Below, one piece after another: positions 33,730-44,377 of a stretch of DNA of 64,000 nucleotides. Made by a program: the position numbers and the translations under genes. The stretch is taken from contig CAXKVR010000131.1 of assembly GCA_964058845.1 (NCBI GenBank), positions 1 to 64,000 of the forward strand, given 5' to 3'. The notes beneath the pieces are model-generated. The model did not search any database. It saw only the letters and a program-made list of their open reading frames with translations, and was not told where the DNA came from. Origin of the DNA: Carex sylvatica. Taxonomy: Eukaryota > Streptophyta > Magnoliopsida > Poales > Cyperaceae. Position 1 is the stretch's first letter. Every line of letters starts with the position of its first letter.

Positions 33730-33960
33730 ACGGTAACTAGCATACATGCCAATAACTCTGTGTTACGATCCCAAATTGGATCCGAGAACGAACGAGTCGA
33801 TTTTGACTACGTTAATTATCACGAAGAAGAAGAAGCTGGGGGCGCATTCTGAGAAGACCCTGACAGGAGCGACTGGAGAGCATAGGGCGCATTCCATTGA
33901 AGATTTGTTAAGAGAGATCAGCTATTTCAGCTGATCTGTCCGCTGAGGTGTTGCGTCACC
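33730..33960 (+). pseudogene. Right-arm copy of the unrecognised acidic ORF, deleted
   Basis: It matches the reverse complement of 22151-22504 up to GAAGAAGAAGAAGCTG, then jumps over about 150 bp to AGAAGACCCTGACAGG. The frame is broken, and an extra segment (AAGAGAGATCAGCTATTTCA) replaces part of the end. Nothing suggests it is still coding. Confidence 0.5.
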
Positions 33961-34015
33961 TTTGATTTGCAAGATTTACTGGACTGTTTTGATTGTTTCT
34001 TGTTGCATTTGTTTA

Positions 34016-34336
34016 GCCTATAATTATGTATCTGTGGATTCGATGAAATGAATTATTGAGTAATTTTGTGGTTCCACCTAATCCTTGGTTGTTTCTCCAT
34101 TTGTATCAGTTTATGAGATTTTAATTAAATTGAGTTTGAATTGTTGAGTTCCTTGTTCAACTCTTGCATCCTGTGATTGTTTGTAATCAAGGGTTTGACT
34201 CCTCTGACAAGCTGAAATGATTCACACTGTACAGTATTTGCCTAGTGTTGCCTGTGGAGTCTGGTACAAGACCTTAAAAAATTATGAAACTATAATCAAT
34301 TTCCACAGGTAGGCCTGTAAATTGTCTGTAAAATTT
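34016..34336. other. Intergenic DNA beyond the palindrome
   Basis: I see no gene or clear repeat here. Confidence 0.35.
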
Positions 34337-34591
34337 TCAGAAATTTTGTTGTGAGAGCGTGTTGGTGGATTTGGTGTCAACGAAATAATTTTATTTTTCA
34401 AGGAAATATAGTGGGTTATGCTGTTTTGGGAGAGAGTATTAATGGAGGGGGCATTCAGGCATTGTAGTTAAAACTCTGCTAACGGGCTAGCGAGTTTGAT
34501 TGTAAAGGGCGTCTTATTTTGCTGTACCAACTTGGCAGTCTCTGGCCTCTGCCCGGTTCTCAAAAAAAAAAAAAAAAAAATCAGAAATTTT
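34337..34591 (+). mobile_element. SINE-like poly(A) retroinsertion with target-site duplication
   Basis: About 233 bp (34348-34580) end in an 18-base poly(A) tract and are flanked by the direct repeat TCAGAAATTTT (34337-34347 and 34581-34591). A long target duplication plus a terminal A run is the hallmark of LINE-type retrotransposition. The short length and lack of coding capacity favour a SINE. Clear tRNA A and B boxes were not recognised, so a processed non-coding transcript remains possible. Confidence 0.7.
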
Positions 34592-35589
34592 CAAACCTGT
34601 GCAGTTGTCATTGCAGCATAAATTTACCTTTCATATCAGGGTTCTTCTGGTCTGAAACTATATCAGTCCGATTGTTCATAAATTGAAAATGCACTCAACA
34701 AACTTTCGGTGTGGGCCATCCATAGTATATATCAGAAAACCTGTTTCTGGTATTGTTAAGGATCGACGATATAATGAATTCTGAGAAATAATAGTGGCTA
34801 TATCTTGTTGTCAAATTTTATACGTTTTTAATTTATTTTAGAGGGAATTTTATGTATACCAATTAAAAACCTGAAAATTATTATTGTACTTTATGCTTTA
34901 AAGTATAATTCTGATAAATTTTAGTTCTCCGTGAATATATATACAAGTACAAGAATAAATAATTATTGGAGCAAATCTTTAACTCAATTCGAGTTAGTCC
35001 GAAGTCAGTAGCTTGAGAGATTTCTAACTCAAGTTCTTAATCAATGCCACTAATGAACTTCTAAAACTAGTCTATTGTTTAAAGCAGTGTGAAGAAAATT
35101 AGTTAAGTTACAAAAGAAATGTATTTAGATCAGGCCTATTATTCATTTAAGTTAGGCATGAAAAAACGAGTATTATAAGATATTATAGTATATATCTAAT
35201 CATGTATATATATGTAAAAAATATTTGCAAGTATAAATATAAATACTTGCACGACGAGGTATAAATATTAAGGGCCGAACCAAGACTAAGAATAAGACTC
35301 ATGCCTCCAACCATATGGAACAGGCTTGCTATGGCCCAAGATCCCACCCAAACATCATTCCGGGCCATCGTGACGGACCCATATCGGGCCCTACCCGAGA
35401 AGTCCGTCCCGGCCCCGTTTATGGTCACCTTCCTTGTGTTTGCACGGGACAGGAACGGTTGAGTGATTATGCAAGGGTCACCGCCCTCTATGCGAACTCT
35501 CCTAACTACTCTGACAACGTAGAAAGACAGTTGAGGGATGGCTTATATATAAACCATAAAGCCCCAGGTATTAGGGGCTAGACTTTTAG
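34592..35589. other. Intergenic region ending in an LTR-like fragment
   Basis: 34592-35270 shows nothing beyond AT-rich DNA. About 35273-35580 is more GC-rich, with GGGCCATCGTGACGGACC, a TATATATAAACC promoter-like box and a following GGGGCTAGAC. This composition is typical of a piece of a Gypsy-type or large non-autonomous LTR. It directly abuts the truncated gene copy at 35590. Both LTR ends are undefined. Confidence 0.4.
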
Positions 35590-36150
35590 CGTATCATGCA
35601 TAATAAGCAATTGAAACCCCAATGGAAAGAAGGAACAAACCCAGATAGCGGAACTTGTAGCGAAGACCGTTAAGATCGTGATGCGAGGAAAGTGATAAAT
35701 TGGGACGCCATGGAGAACTGAGGAACTATTTTGTTAGAATTTGGGTTGGTGCAGAGCAGAGGAGAACAGAAAGGAGTGTTTTATTTGCTTTGGTGAAGAA
35801 TGCATGAGCATGTTAATTTGACGGTGTGTATATATATATATATATATAGGAGATAAGCCCAAGATCCAAGTGTAGGTGTTTGGAGCAGAACAGGTATTAC
35901 CAGGAAGCTTCCTTTCAATTAACCAATGTGGAATTTTCTAATTAATATTCCTGATATAATGACTCGGTTATTTTAATCAGTTCATTAATTTTTTACGCAA
36001 CAGGTCGAATTGGTTGTTTAAAAAACAAACACAGATTGTATTTTAGATGTCGGCGCCTCTTTGTCAATAATTAATACCAAAGAAAAGAAGTTTTTATATG
36101 TACTTCAGCTGCAAATATCTGATACCGAAGATGAGGCTAAAGCTAGAACG
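35590..36150 (-). pseudogene. Truncated direct-repeat copy of the small membrane protein gene and its promoter
   Basis: This unit matches 37325-38050: the codons around LNGLRYKFRYLGLF and the promoter and leader region with GGTGCAGA(G/T)CAG, GAATGCATGAGCA, GTTTGGAGCAGAACAGG and ATGTCGGCGCCTCTTTGTCA. The start codon region is altered (GTGATGCGAGGAAAG for GTGATGGACTCCAT), and the C-terminal half of the gene is missing where the LTR-like fragment begins. It therefore cannot encode the 65-residue protein. Confidence 0.8.
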
Positions 36151-37235
36151 TGATCGACGTACTATTTGCAGAACGGAAAATGTCGGTCGTCTTCATGACT
36201 TCTTTCATCACGGATAATATCAATAAGTAAAAATAAACAAAGTTATTTAATTTTATAATGGTTATAAATTTAAGATAAAGAAAAATAAACAAGATATATA
36301 TTGTGCATATCTAAGGTATGTATGTGTGTGTAAGAAGCTACGGTATATATATATCTTTTTCATATGCTTTTCATTTTCAATACAGGCTTACAATGTGTTT
36401 ATCTATTTTTAATAAAAACTTATAATGTGTTTATTTAAATTGTAAATAAAAAGGTCATCTAAATTAATTATAATAATAAATGGAAAGCTGAAGATGAACT
36501 ATATATATTTCTTGAAGAGAAGAATTAAGGTGATTATGTTATTTAAATGGATCACCTTGTTTTGTTATTTAAGACTGGGCATATTATAATATTAGTTTCT
36601 GACTACCTAATTAACATGGATATGGAAATAATAATTAAAAACTTTAAGAAGGTTGTTTCATGCTATATATGTATAAAAAAAAATCGGCCAAAATTCTGTT
36701 TCATAGCTAGATTTGTACTTCCTCTGTTTTTGGTTAGTATATATGTAGCATATGGTGTGTTTATTTTTTATTGTTTGATAACTCAGGTGTTACTTAATAA
36801 ATTCCTGTTCAAATATATCGACAACAAATAGATACATAAATAATTCAATAAAAAGATCATGGTCGAAATTAACTTAAAGAAAGACCGATCGAATCGAAGA
36901 GTGACCACTAAACGTTTATACAAGCTGCTCTTGTTGTCAATATATTTCCTTTTTCAATAAAAGTAAATAACAAAAGGTAACAGTGGCACAACACTGACAG
37001 GGTACATCGATCAGAAGCACAAAGAAGTCAAATAAATATATAATATAAAAACCCTAACAAATTAATGCACTGAACACCAAATCATACTGATCATATATAT
37101 TGCCACAAACACAAGACATATATATAAATCCACTAAAATGAACTCACAAAGAGGAATTAAGCGAATATCTAATTATCACAAAGAGGAAGGGAATAAACAA
37201 CGTAACGGTCTTCTCAATCCAGTCAGATGGATTAA
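36151..37235. other. AT-rich spacer between the two units
   Basis: There is no conserved gene. A 94-codon open frame at 36547 is AT-driven, with no promoter or homologue in the window. Confidence 0.4.
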
Positions 37236-37433
37236 TTAATTATCTCCAAAAGAGAACATGAGCAGCATCAATCCCAGAAAGAAAAACAAAAAACCCAGAA
37301 AAGCACTCTCAACAGTAGTTAACGGCCATATATTTGCATAATAAGCAATTGAGACCCCAACAGAAAGAAGGAACAAACCCAGATAGCGGAACTTGTAGCG
37401 GAGACCGTTAAGATCGGTCGTGATGGACTCCAT
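37236..37433 (-). CDS. Small two-helix membrane protein, 65 aa
   Basis: The frame MESITTDLNGLRYKF... is followed by two hydrophobic segments, YLGLFLLSVGVSIAYYANIW (about 17-36) and AFLGFLFFFLGLMLLMFSF (about 44-62), and ends FGDN. It would be a hairpin membrane protein with short polar ends. I do not recognise a family. Support for a real gene is that a second, broken copy with its promoter exists at 35590-36150 and that the predicted product is a coherent membrane protein. Upstream lies a leader with a TATATATATA run at about 37549. Confidence 0.6.
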   Translation of the reverse strand: MESITTDLNGLRYKFRYLGLFLLSVGVSIAYYANIWPLTTVESAFLGFLFFFLGLMLLMFSFGDN

Positions 37434-37642
37434 CCTCTTTTGTTGGAATTTGGGTTGGTGCAGATCAGCACAGGAGAACAGAAAGGAGTGTTTTAATTAT
37501 TTGCTTCGGTGATCGAAGAATGCATGAGCACGTTGATTTGACGGTGTATATATATATGTACATACGAGATGAGCCCAAGACCCAAGTGTACGTGTTTGGA
37601 GCAGAACAGGTATTACCAGGAAGCTTCCTTCCAACCAATGTT

Positions 37643-37853
37643 GAATTTTCTGGAAACAAATCTGCTGTTCTTCCAATGGAATAACAGGAACCTGTTATTC
37701 CGATTCCAATCGTTCAAATTTTCCCATGTGCAAATTATCTCAATGGAGAAGTTTTTTCATTCACCAATCTTAACGAAAATGAATGGTTGGAATCTGAATA
37801 ACAGGGTCCTGTTATTTCTTTGGAATAACAGCAGATTTATTTCCGAATTTTGT
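37643..37853. mobile_element. Mutator-type MITE, subfamily B, in the promoter of the membrane protein gene
   Basis: The element 37652-37844 (193 bp) begins GGAAACAAATCTGCTGTTCT and ends AACAGCAGATTTATTTCC, an inverted pair that continues into AATGGAATAACAGGAACCTG. It is flanked by GAATTTTCT (37643-37651) and GAATTTTGT (37845-37853), a 9-bp duplication with one mismatch. The paralogous unit has the undisturbed site GGAATTTTCTAATTAATATT at about 35930. Confidence 0.88.
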
Positions 37854-38234
37854 AATATTCCTGGCTCCATATTATGACTCGGTTATTATAATCAGTTCAT
37901 TAATTGTTTACGCAACAGGTCGAATTGGTGGTTTAAAAAAAAACACATTGAGGGTTTGTGTTTTAGATGTCGGCGCCTCTTTGTCAATAACACCAAAAAA
38001 AAAGAAGATTATGTACTTCAGCAGCATCTGATACCGAAGATGTGGTCATCAGTGATAGAAGTTTTTTACTTTTTAGTCTAGCTATATATATATAGTCAAT
38101 AATTAGCTCTAGATTTCAACAGCAAGTACATATTACTCTTTTAAAACATTCCTATCGATTCACAAAAAAAATATCATGGTTAGTATTGATCAAACTAATT
38201 CCAACAGCTTATCTACATCACGGATAGTAAAGAT

Positions 38235-38481
38235 CACTATATGTACACCATCGGATTAATAGTCCAACCGATATGAAAGAGTCAATCAAAACCAACGGTT
38301 GGCTAAAAAATAACCGATGGAAAAGAGGGGGCCATCAGCGCCATTGGCTTTTTAAAGGCCAACCGATGGTAAAAAGTTCAACGTAATTACAGCGCTGCCA
38401 CTCGTGACGAACACCATCTGTGCGTAAGCACATCCTATGGTAAAGGGGCGATGACAATTTTTTTTTTTTGTAGTAGTAGTG
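38235..38481. mobile_element. CACTA-like non-autonomous element
   Basis: The left end reads CACTATATGTACACCATCGG. The right end is the complement of CACTACTACTACAAAAAAAA. Inside are several copies of the subterminal word ACCGATGG/CCATCGGT in both orientations. CACTA ends and repeated subterminal motifs are typical of the En/Spm superfamily. A 3-bp target duplication was not clear. Confidence 0.55.
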
Positions 38482-39298
38482 GCTGATAGTGGTAAAACCA
38501 TATTTATATTTTTTTTAATTTTCTAGATGCATACAGATGCGAATTAGATATTAGACAAATATTTGATTAATATGAATCAGATCAGATATTTATTAAAATA
38601 TATAAAAATATTATTGAAAAAAAATACTAAAATTCATAATATTTATCTAATTATAATAGTGAATAATGTTTTTTTAATAATATATATTAAATTATATAGT
38701 ATACATCTATTATTCATATACGAATAATTAAAATATAAAATTATATCTATATCCATAATTCAGATTTTTGTGTAGCAGATGTATATATATAGAATTGCTC
38801 GTATAAAAAGAACTAATTTAATCTAGCGGACAAAAACCATGCAACTTCTTTGTAGGAAGTAGTGAGTTGAAAACTTTGATGAGACATTAAATGAAAGTTA
38901 AAAGCTCGACCTTCATTTTTCTATTTAAAAAATATTCAAAAATTACGAATTAGGGATAAAAAACATAATAAATTTGTGGGGCCCTGTATCAGTTTTCCAT
39001 GAACCAACATGCACGTGATATCCGGCTTGTAATATTATCCTCTAAATTATATAATTAGAATATTAAGATAAAAAGAAAAAGAAAAATCATATATTGAGAA
39101 TTAATTAAGGAAAATATTGATATAATAAAAGAAATTTTCTATTTGCACTGAAAACTAAAAAGAAATCATTTATCTGAAGAAAGAATTGAGCTTTTTCATA
39201 TTAATTATAAATATAAACCCATATCTCCACCCACTGTTCCTTGAAACCCAAATCACCATTTAGATCTCCTCGTACTAAACTACTAATTATATATAATC
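38482..39298. other. AT-rich intergenic DNA and promoter of the 130-aa protein gene
   Basis: The last 120 bp are a promoter and leader shared with the paralogue at 58377: TTTTTCATATTA, ATAAATAT(A/C)AACCCAT, TCTCCACCCA and ACTAATTATATATAATCATGG. The rest has no recognised feature. Confidence 0.6.
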
Positions 39299-39691
39299 AT
39301 GGATAAACTCCATGACAGCGCTCTAAGCTTAACAAAAGAGATAGTAGCCCTGATGAAAGAGTGCAGCTCAGCTTGGGACAGCAACAAACTCCTAGTAAAC
39401 GATCAGCTCCTCGTCTCAGAATGCAAAAAATTAACTTGTTCCTTTGATACGATGACCCCACTTGTCATGGAGCTGACAGAAATTCTCCGTGTCAATGCAA
39501 TGAAGTGCGATGCAGTTCAGAAAGAGGAGAACAACATGAATATTGTATCGTCGGCCTCACCTGTGTCAGAAGTGGCACTGAAGCATTTTTTGGATGCTTC
39601 AGATCATGAGATAGTAGGCCCCGGTTCTACCTCACCTGTGGACCCGAATAAAACTCCTCATGTATGGCGCTTCTTGGACACAAAATTTTAA
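39299..39691 (+). CDS. Unrecognised 130-aa acidic protein, family member 1
   Basis: The single-exon frame begins MDKLHDSALSLTKEIVALMK. Its middle, (L/H)(L/E)LLVSE...KL(T/I)CSFD(T/A)MT followed by ELT, aligns with the paralogue at 58377-58769, which has the same length. The N-terminal 80 residues are predicted helical with heptad-like Leu spacing; the C-terminal third is Ser/Pro-rich. The conservation of reading frame between paralogues and the shared leader support a real gene family. I know no function. A third, fragmentary member lies at 41668-41800. Confidence 0.65.
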   Translation: MDKLHDSALSLTKEIVALMKECSSAWDSNKLLVNDQLLVSECKKLTCSFDTMTPLVMELTEILRVNAMKCDAVQKEENNMNIVSSASPVSEVALKHFLDASDHEIVGPGSTSPVDPNKTPHVWRFLDTKF

Positions 39692-40514
39692 GAGCTTCGC
39701 TCCTTCTGTAAGAATATGAAAAAAATTCTGGTTGAACATATCTAGTTCTCAAAATATATACATGCTATTGGGCTGCTATTATATATGTATCTTATTATTA
39801 CCAAATAATTTTAGCAACTTAATTTACAGAAGTAAAAAACATCGCTAAATTTCAGATTCTTCTCAGGTATTGTACTACAATTAATCTTTGTAATATTTGA
39901 TGTGACATTACAATTTGTACACAACTCACGAAAAACAAAAAAATACCTTTGCGTATATGCTTGCACATCTACTATATATATTTCTGCTAATGCCTACATC
40001 TCTAAAGATAACAAATTTCTACTATATATAATCCAATAACTTGTTATGAAAAGCATAATTATGTACTAAGTTTATCTATGTAATTAAATCTAATTTTAAA
40101 AAAATAATCCTAGTTCGCACCGGAGATATTATTCCTGGCAAAAAATTTCAATAATTTTGTATAATACAATAATAACTAAATCATTAATTGTGCGTTTGGG
40201 TTATAAATAGTAGGATGTACTTGTATTAAAATAGGGATCCCTTGTTGACAAATCCCAGTTCATTGAAAGAAAATAGGTTTCCAAAAGAAATATATGGTAA
40301 ATCCCAAACATATATAGCTCCTCGCAGTAGTTTCTTTGATCAAATTGCCGACAAAGTAAAAAAACAACAACTCAATGATGATTTTTTAATCGCCTGATTT
40401 CAATACCAGTCTTTTTCATTTGGTCAGCTGCTTGAGTTCTTAAGCTCTCTTTTTTACTTGAGTATATTTTTCTTGAATTGGTAATTTAAAAATAGCGGTT
40501 CTGTGTAGTGCGCA
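39692..40514. other. Intergenic DNA containing a copy of the MBL/MEE14 3' flank
   Basis: About 39805-39935 resembles 2165-2390 (AAACAT(T/C)GCTAAATTTCA, GTATTGTACTACAATT, TTTGTACACAACTC) with one internal deletion. The remainder has no recognised gene. Confidence 0.55.
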
Positions 40515-41444
40515 AGCATCTTAATTTTTATTGCAAAGAAAGTTGGGGACATCGCCAACTTCATTCGGTTCCGTTCAGTGTGCAAGTACTGGCGCTCAGT
40601 AGTACCTCTTTCCAATCTACCCCAGCAGCTCCCTTACTTTATACAATTCAAAAGGAAGAGTGCTTCCTCATTTGATATCCAGTTTGGTTCCCTCTTTGCC
40701 AATATAACCCACACTCTGTCAATTCAAATCTCCCAATTAAAAGGCGAGCCATTGGTGTGTAGCTTGTTAACATCTGGTTATGTGTGCTCCTACGTACGCT
40801 TCTTCCAATCTAAAACTTGGATTCTTCTCAATCCATTGACTGGATTTCAAGTTCCCATTCCTTTTGCAGGAATTGATGATATTCCAATCTACTTTGGCCC
40901 AAGCTGTAGTCCTAATTCAGTTGAAAATGAGATTGATGTGGTATTTCAATTTGAAAAAATGTTAGACTGTACGTATAGTGTGCTTGTGGCGATATTCTGA
41001 TAGAAAAGTGGACAAAAATCACTGAAGTGATTTGTAAGTGTTACGAATATATCAGATATATATACCAATGGAATATTATACAGCTTCTCAAAATTTAACA
41101 GAGATAGAAGAGTTATTGATATCATGACTGGGAATGTAGTATCATTTATGCCTGCCTCATCTATTGATCACATGCACTACTTAACAGAGGCATATGGTAA
41201 TCTTCTCAGAGTACAACGTTGTCTCAAGTCATATAACCTGCTTTTACTTAATAGGGAGTACTTAATTGATGTATACCAGCTTGAGGATGCTGGTACGAGT
41301 CCTCGTTGGATAAAAGTGAATGATATTGGAGATCGAATGTTGTTTTTCGATCACGGGGGCAGCTGCCTTTGTTTAAAGGCCAGTGATTTTGAAGGATGTA
41401 GAGGCAATAGAGTCTATATACTTAATGAACTTCATGTTATATAA
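40515..41444 (+). pseudogene. F-box/DUF295-type gene, broken
   Basis: An F-box remnant (KKVGDIANFIRFRSVCKYWR, from about 40540) leads into a DUF295-like beta-propeller region: SKTWILLNPLTGFQVPIPF. The frame stops at 41000. Homology resumes in another frame at about 41105-41444 with ASSIDHMHYLTEAYGNLLRV, then WIKVNDIGDRMLFFDHGGSC and SDFEGCRGNRVYIL, the usual C-terminal DUF295 motif. No convincing start codon precedes the F-box. At least one frameshift and several stops separate the parts, so this is a pseudogene of the SCF substrate-adaptor type. Confidence 0.75.
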
Positions 41445-41667
41445 TAAAGAACCGGGTGGGTGCATGCTTTTTGAAGTATGACATGGAGAGTAAAACTCAA
41501 ATGCAACTATACCCTTATGACCTTACAAAAAAACTACAGCGTGATGATTATGAAATAAGTTGGTTTGCGCCTAGCTAGTTTATTTTAGCCACACTTTATT
41601 TTACTTGTTGATCATAGAGTCATTTGTGAGATTGCTGTCTATGCATGCTATGTTGATGCATTTAGTT

Positions 41668-41800
41668 GAAGTATTTTTTTGATGCTTTAGATGAGATAGT
41701 ACGTAAACCCCGGTTCGATCTACCTCACCTGTACGTGGACCCAAATAAAACTTCTCATGTATGGCGTTTTTTGGTGATGCAAGAAAGCCCAAAAGCTCAC
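41668..41800 (+). pseudogene. C-terminal fragment of the 130-aa protein family
   Basis: The DNA matches the end of the gene at 39299-39691: GAAG(C/T)ATTTTTTGATGCTT, CCCCGGTTC, CTACCTCACCTGT, GTGGACCC(A/G)AATAAAACT and CATGTATGGCG. It then continues with GATGCAAGAAA, seen downstream of the member at 58377 (about 58828). The 5' half is missing. Confidence 0.7.
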
Positions 41801-44147
41801 CAAAATCTCTTGATGAACCTAGTACACACTAATCTCACTTGTTACTTAATTTCTTGCCTTTTATTTTATTTTATTTTATTTTTTATTTGGCCCTCTTCCA
41901 TTGTAACAAGGCAGCTCCACACTAGTAAATTTACAAAAAGTCTGCATTCATTTTATTTAATTTTTTTATTTTTTAGGAAATGGAAGTTCGCATTTTTGGG
42001 AATAATTAAATGTAGCATTAATGCCATTGGATGCTGCACTTTTGACAGAGTTAGGAGTTAGGTATAACATTGGTGTATGAATAAACTTTTTTTGAGCGAA
42101 ATATTGTGAAATGTAAAATATATAGGTGGATTGATACATTTATTTGATAACAGCCAGCTTAAAATCAGACAGATGTACAATGTAATTTGGATACATCGTA
42201 TATCAAAATTGATATAAATTTAAAGCTATTGTTTTAGTCACTATACCCGTTTAATTGTGTGTATATTTTTGTGTTTTTTTTATCAATCCAACGTTGAGTA
42301 TATATATGAGGACCTAGAAATCTCATCACTATTTTTTGTTTTTCAGATTGTCAAAGTGGTCATAATTATTTTGTTTTGTTTTGTAGATTGTACGACAGGC
42401 ATCTCATTCGTGTGATCTAGATTGAAGTGTATTGTTGTATTTGTATTTTGTTGAATATTATCATATTGTCGTATGATATGTCTCATATCCGTTATGATAT
42501 CAATGTTCGTATCCGTTCAACATAGATTATAAACTATCTAAAAAAAAGTATTATTGAGATCCTCAAGAGAAGCGGGGTTAATAGCCTAGGCGTTGAGGAA
42601 AATGATATTGGAATTGCTTCTCTTATGTTTTCATGGACAAAATGTTGCATGACATGAGGTTTCAGTCAGCCGTTCATTCATAACATGTGTTTTTGGTGTG
42701 GTGTATAGAGAGAGAGAGAATTTTATTCTTTTATTTTTTAAGTCAAAACACATTTTAGCAAGAAATGAAATATGACAAAAAATGACAAAATATAAAATAA
42801 AATTATTAATATTTAATAATGATACGGCTTTTATATATTTAGAGTATTTGATAATATCAGTGAATAATCAATGTTTTGAGATTTTGGAAGAAGTCAAATA
42901 TTAATAATGTTAATTTTGATCTCAAAGAAAAAATAGAAAAAAATAAACTGAAAATTTTAATACTGCATGAGGTCTTCACAACCTGATGTAGGAGCGAGTA
43001 TTTGTTAACCTCTAAAAAAACAAAAATGAATTACAGACAACTTGGGGTGAACAAATGAGAATTTTAAATAATAAAAGTTTTTTTTGTTTTGTACAAATAG
43101 GACTTTAATATTCGTTTGTTTTTAAAAAAGACAATAATCAGCAATCAATACTTAACTACATTATAAAATTGTTGTTGATAATATACTCTTAAGTGAATTA
43201 ATTTAAAAGTAAAAAATATTTTAATAAAATGTATTAGCTCAAATCTAATATGCACAATTTTTTGAAGTACTAATTCTACATGACACCCTTAAAAGCTTAA
43301 AAAATGATAATGATTGATCTAAATACAAAATTTATTAATTGTATGAAAAATTATGTTAGGTAAATGAATAAAACCAAAAACAATGCATTTTCAAATTAAT
43401 AAAAGTTAGTTTGAAATTCTTTTGACCAAAGATCTCAGCCCATCTCAACAATGTGGTTACCAATTAATTCAAACATATGTTGTATGTTTTATCAAACTTA
43501 TTGATTAAACTTGTAACTATAAATTATTTTGCATATAAATCCTCTCTCGTGATATAGTTAGATTTCAAAAATCATCATTTCAAATCAATTTAATATATTT
43601 AAATATTAAAGTCATAAACCATTATCTTTATAAGCTTAAGTATACGAGAGCTTCCCTCTTAAGAAATTTTTGAAATAAAGATATGTTAGATGCATATTGT
43701 GAGGTTTCAAATATATGCCTTCATTTTTTATGCATTCACCATGCCTATATTTTTAAAAACTTTAACAACTGAAAATTTAAAACTTAAATATCAAAATAAA
43801 ACTGTTAAATGTGATCTATACTATTTTTTCTATGTTCTCATAAAAATTTATCACATTTCAATTTTGTTTAAATGTGAATAAATATGTTGAAAAATCAATG
43901 TTTAGAAATTATCCACATTATTGTGTTTTTTACAAGCTTTTGATGACAACCAAAACAAAATTGAAATGTTATAATTTTGTACACCTGCATATCTAAAATG
44001 ATATAGATCATATCTAACAATTTTATTTTGATTTTTAAGTTTTAAAATTTGAGTTATTAATATTTTTTAAAATGAAGGCATGATAGAGGCATAGAGAATG
44101 AAGTTATTCGAACCCTCCTCTTGTTTGATAACTTTTTTGGGACTCGT
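41801..44147. other. Long AT-rich gene-poor stretch
   Basis: The stretch is AT-rich with homopolymer and TA runs and no open frame with recognisable protein features. I see no gene. Confidence 0.4.
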
Positions 44148-44377
44148 TTGGATGTTGGATTCAAATCAGCTGAAATCCAAATGCATGAACAGTACCTCTG
44201 AAATTCCTGAAATTTTGAATTTAGCTATCTAACTTTTTCTGTGCACGTATCTCGGAACAGCTGGTTTTTCTGTGCACGCATCTTGAAGCAGTTCAACGGT
44301 TGAATTCGGAATTTTAGAAATTTCAGAGTTACTGTTCACATATATGGGATTTCAGCTGATCTGAATCCTTGGATGCT
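44148..44377. mobile_element. Mutator-type MITE with 9-bp target duplication, subfamily A
   Basis: The element 44157-44368 (212 bp) starts GGATTCAAATCAGCTGAAAT. Its right end is the inverted match ATTTCAGCTGATCTGAATCC, with inner AATGAACAGTA/TACTGTTCA. Flanks TTGGATGTT (44148-44156) and TTGGATGCT (44369-44377) form a 9-bp duplication with one mismatch. The internal TCTGTGCACGCATCTTGA relates it to 13085-13295. Confidence 0.85.

Larger units (their letters stand above)
31225..34015. repeat. Right arm of the large inverted duplication
   Basis: It mirrors 22095-30365 without the Copia element. The inner boundary is at AATAGCGTCTACATATATAT (about 31227) and the outer at about 34015. One insert of about 17 bp (CGTATATTATACCCAAA, about 31262) and a deletion of about 150 bp near 33840 are the main differences seen. 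Confidence 0.92.

Noticed and set aside
35315..35581. 88-codon frame beginning MEQACYGPRSHP
   Set aside because: The DNA looks like a piece of an LTR with a TATA box, the composition is not protein-like, and it ends at the junction with the truncated gene copy.
36547..36831. 94-codon hydrophobic frame
   Set aside because: It is AT-driven, has no homologue in the window and no conserved leader, unlike the membrane protein gene at 37236.
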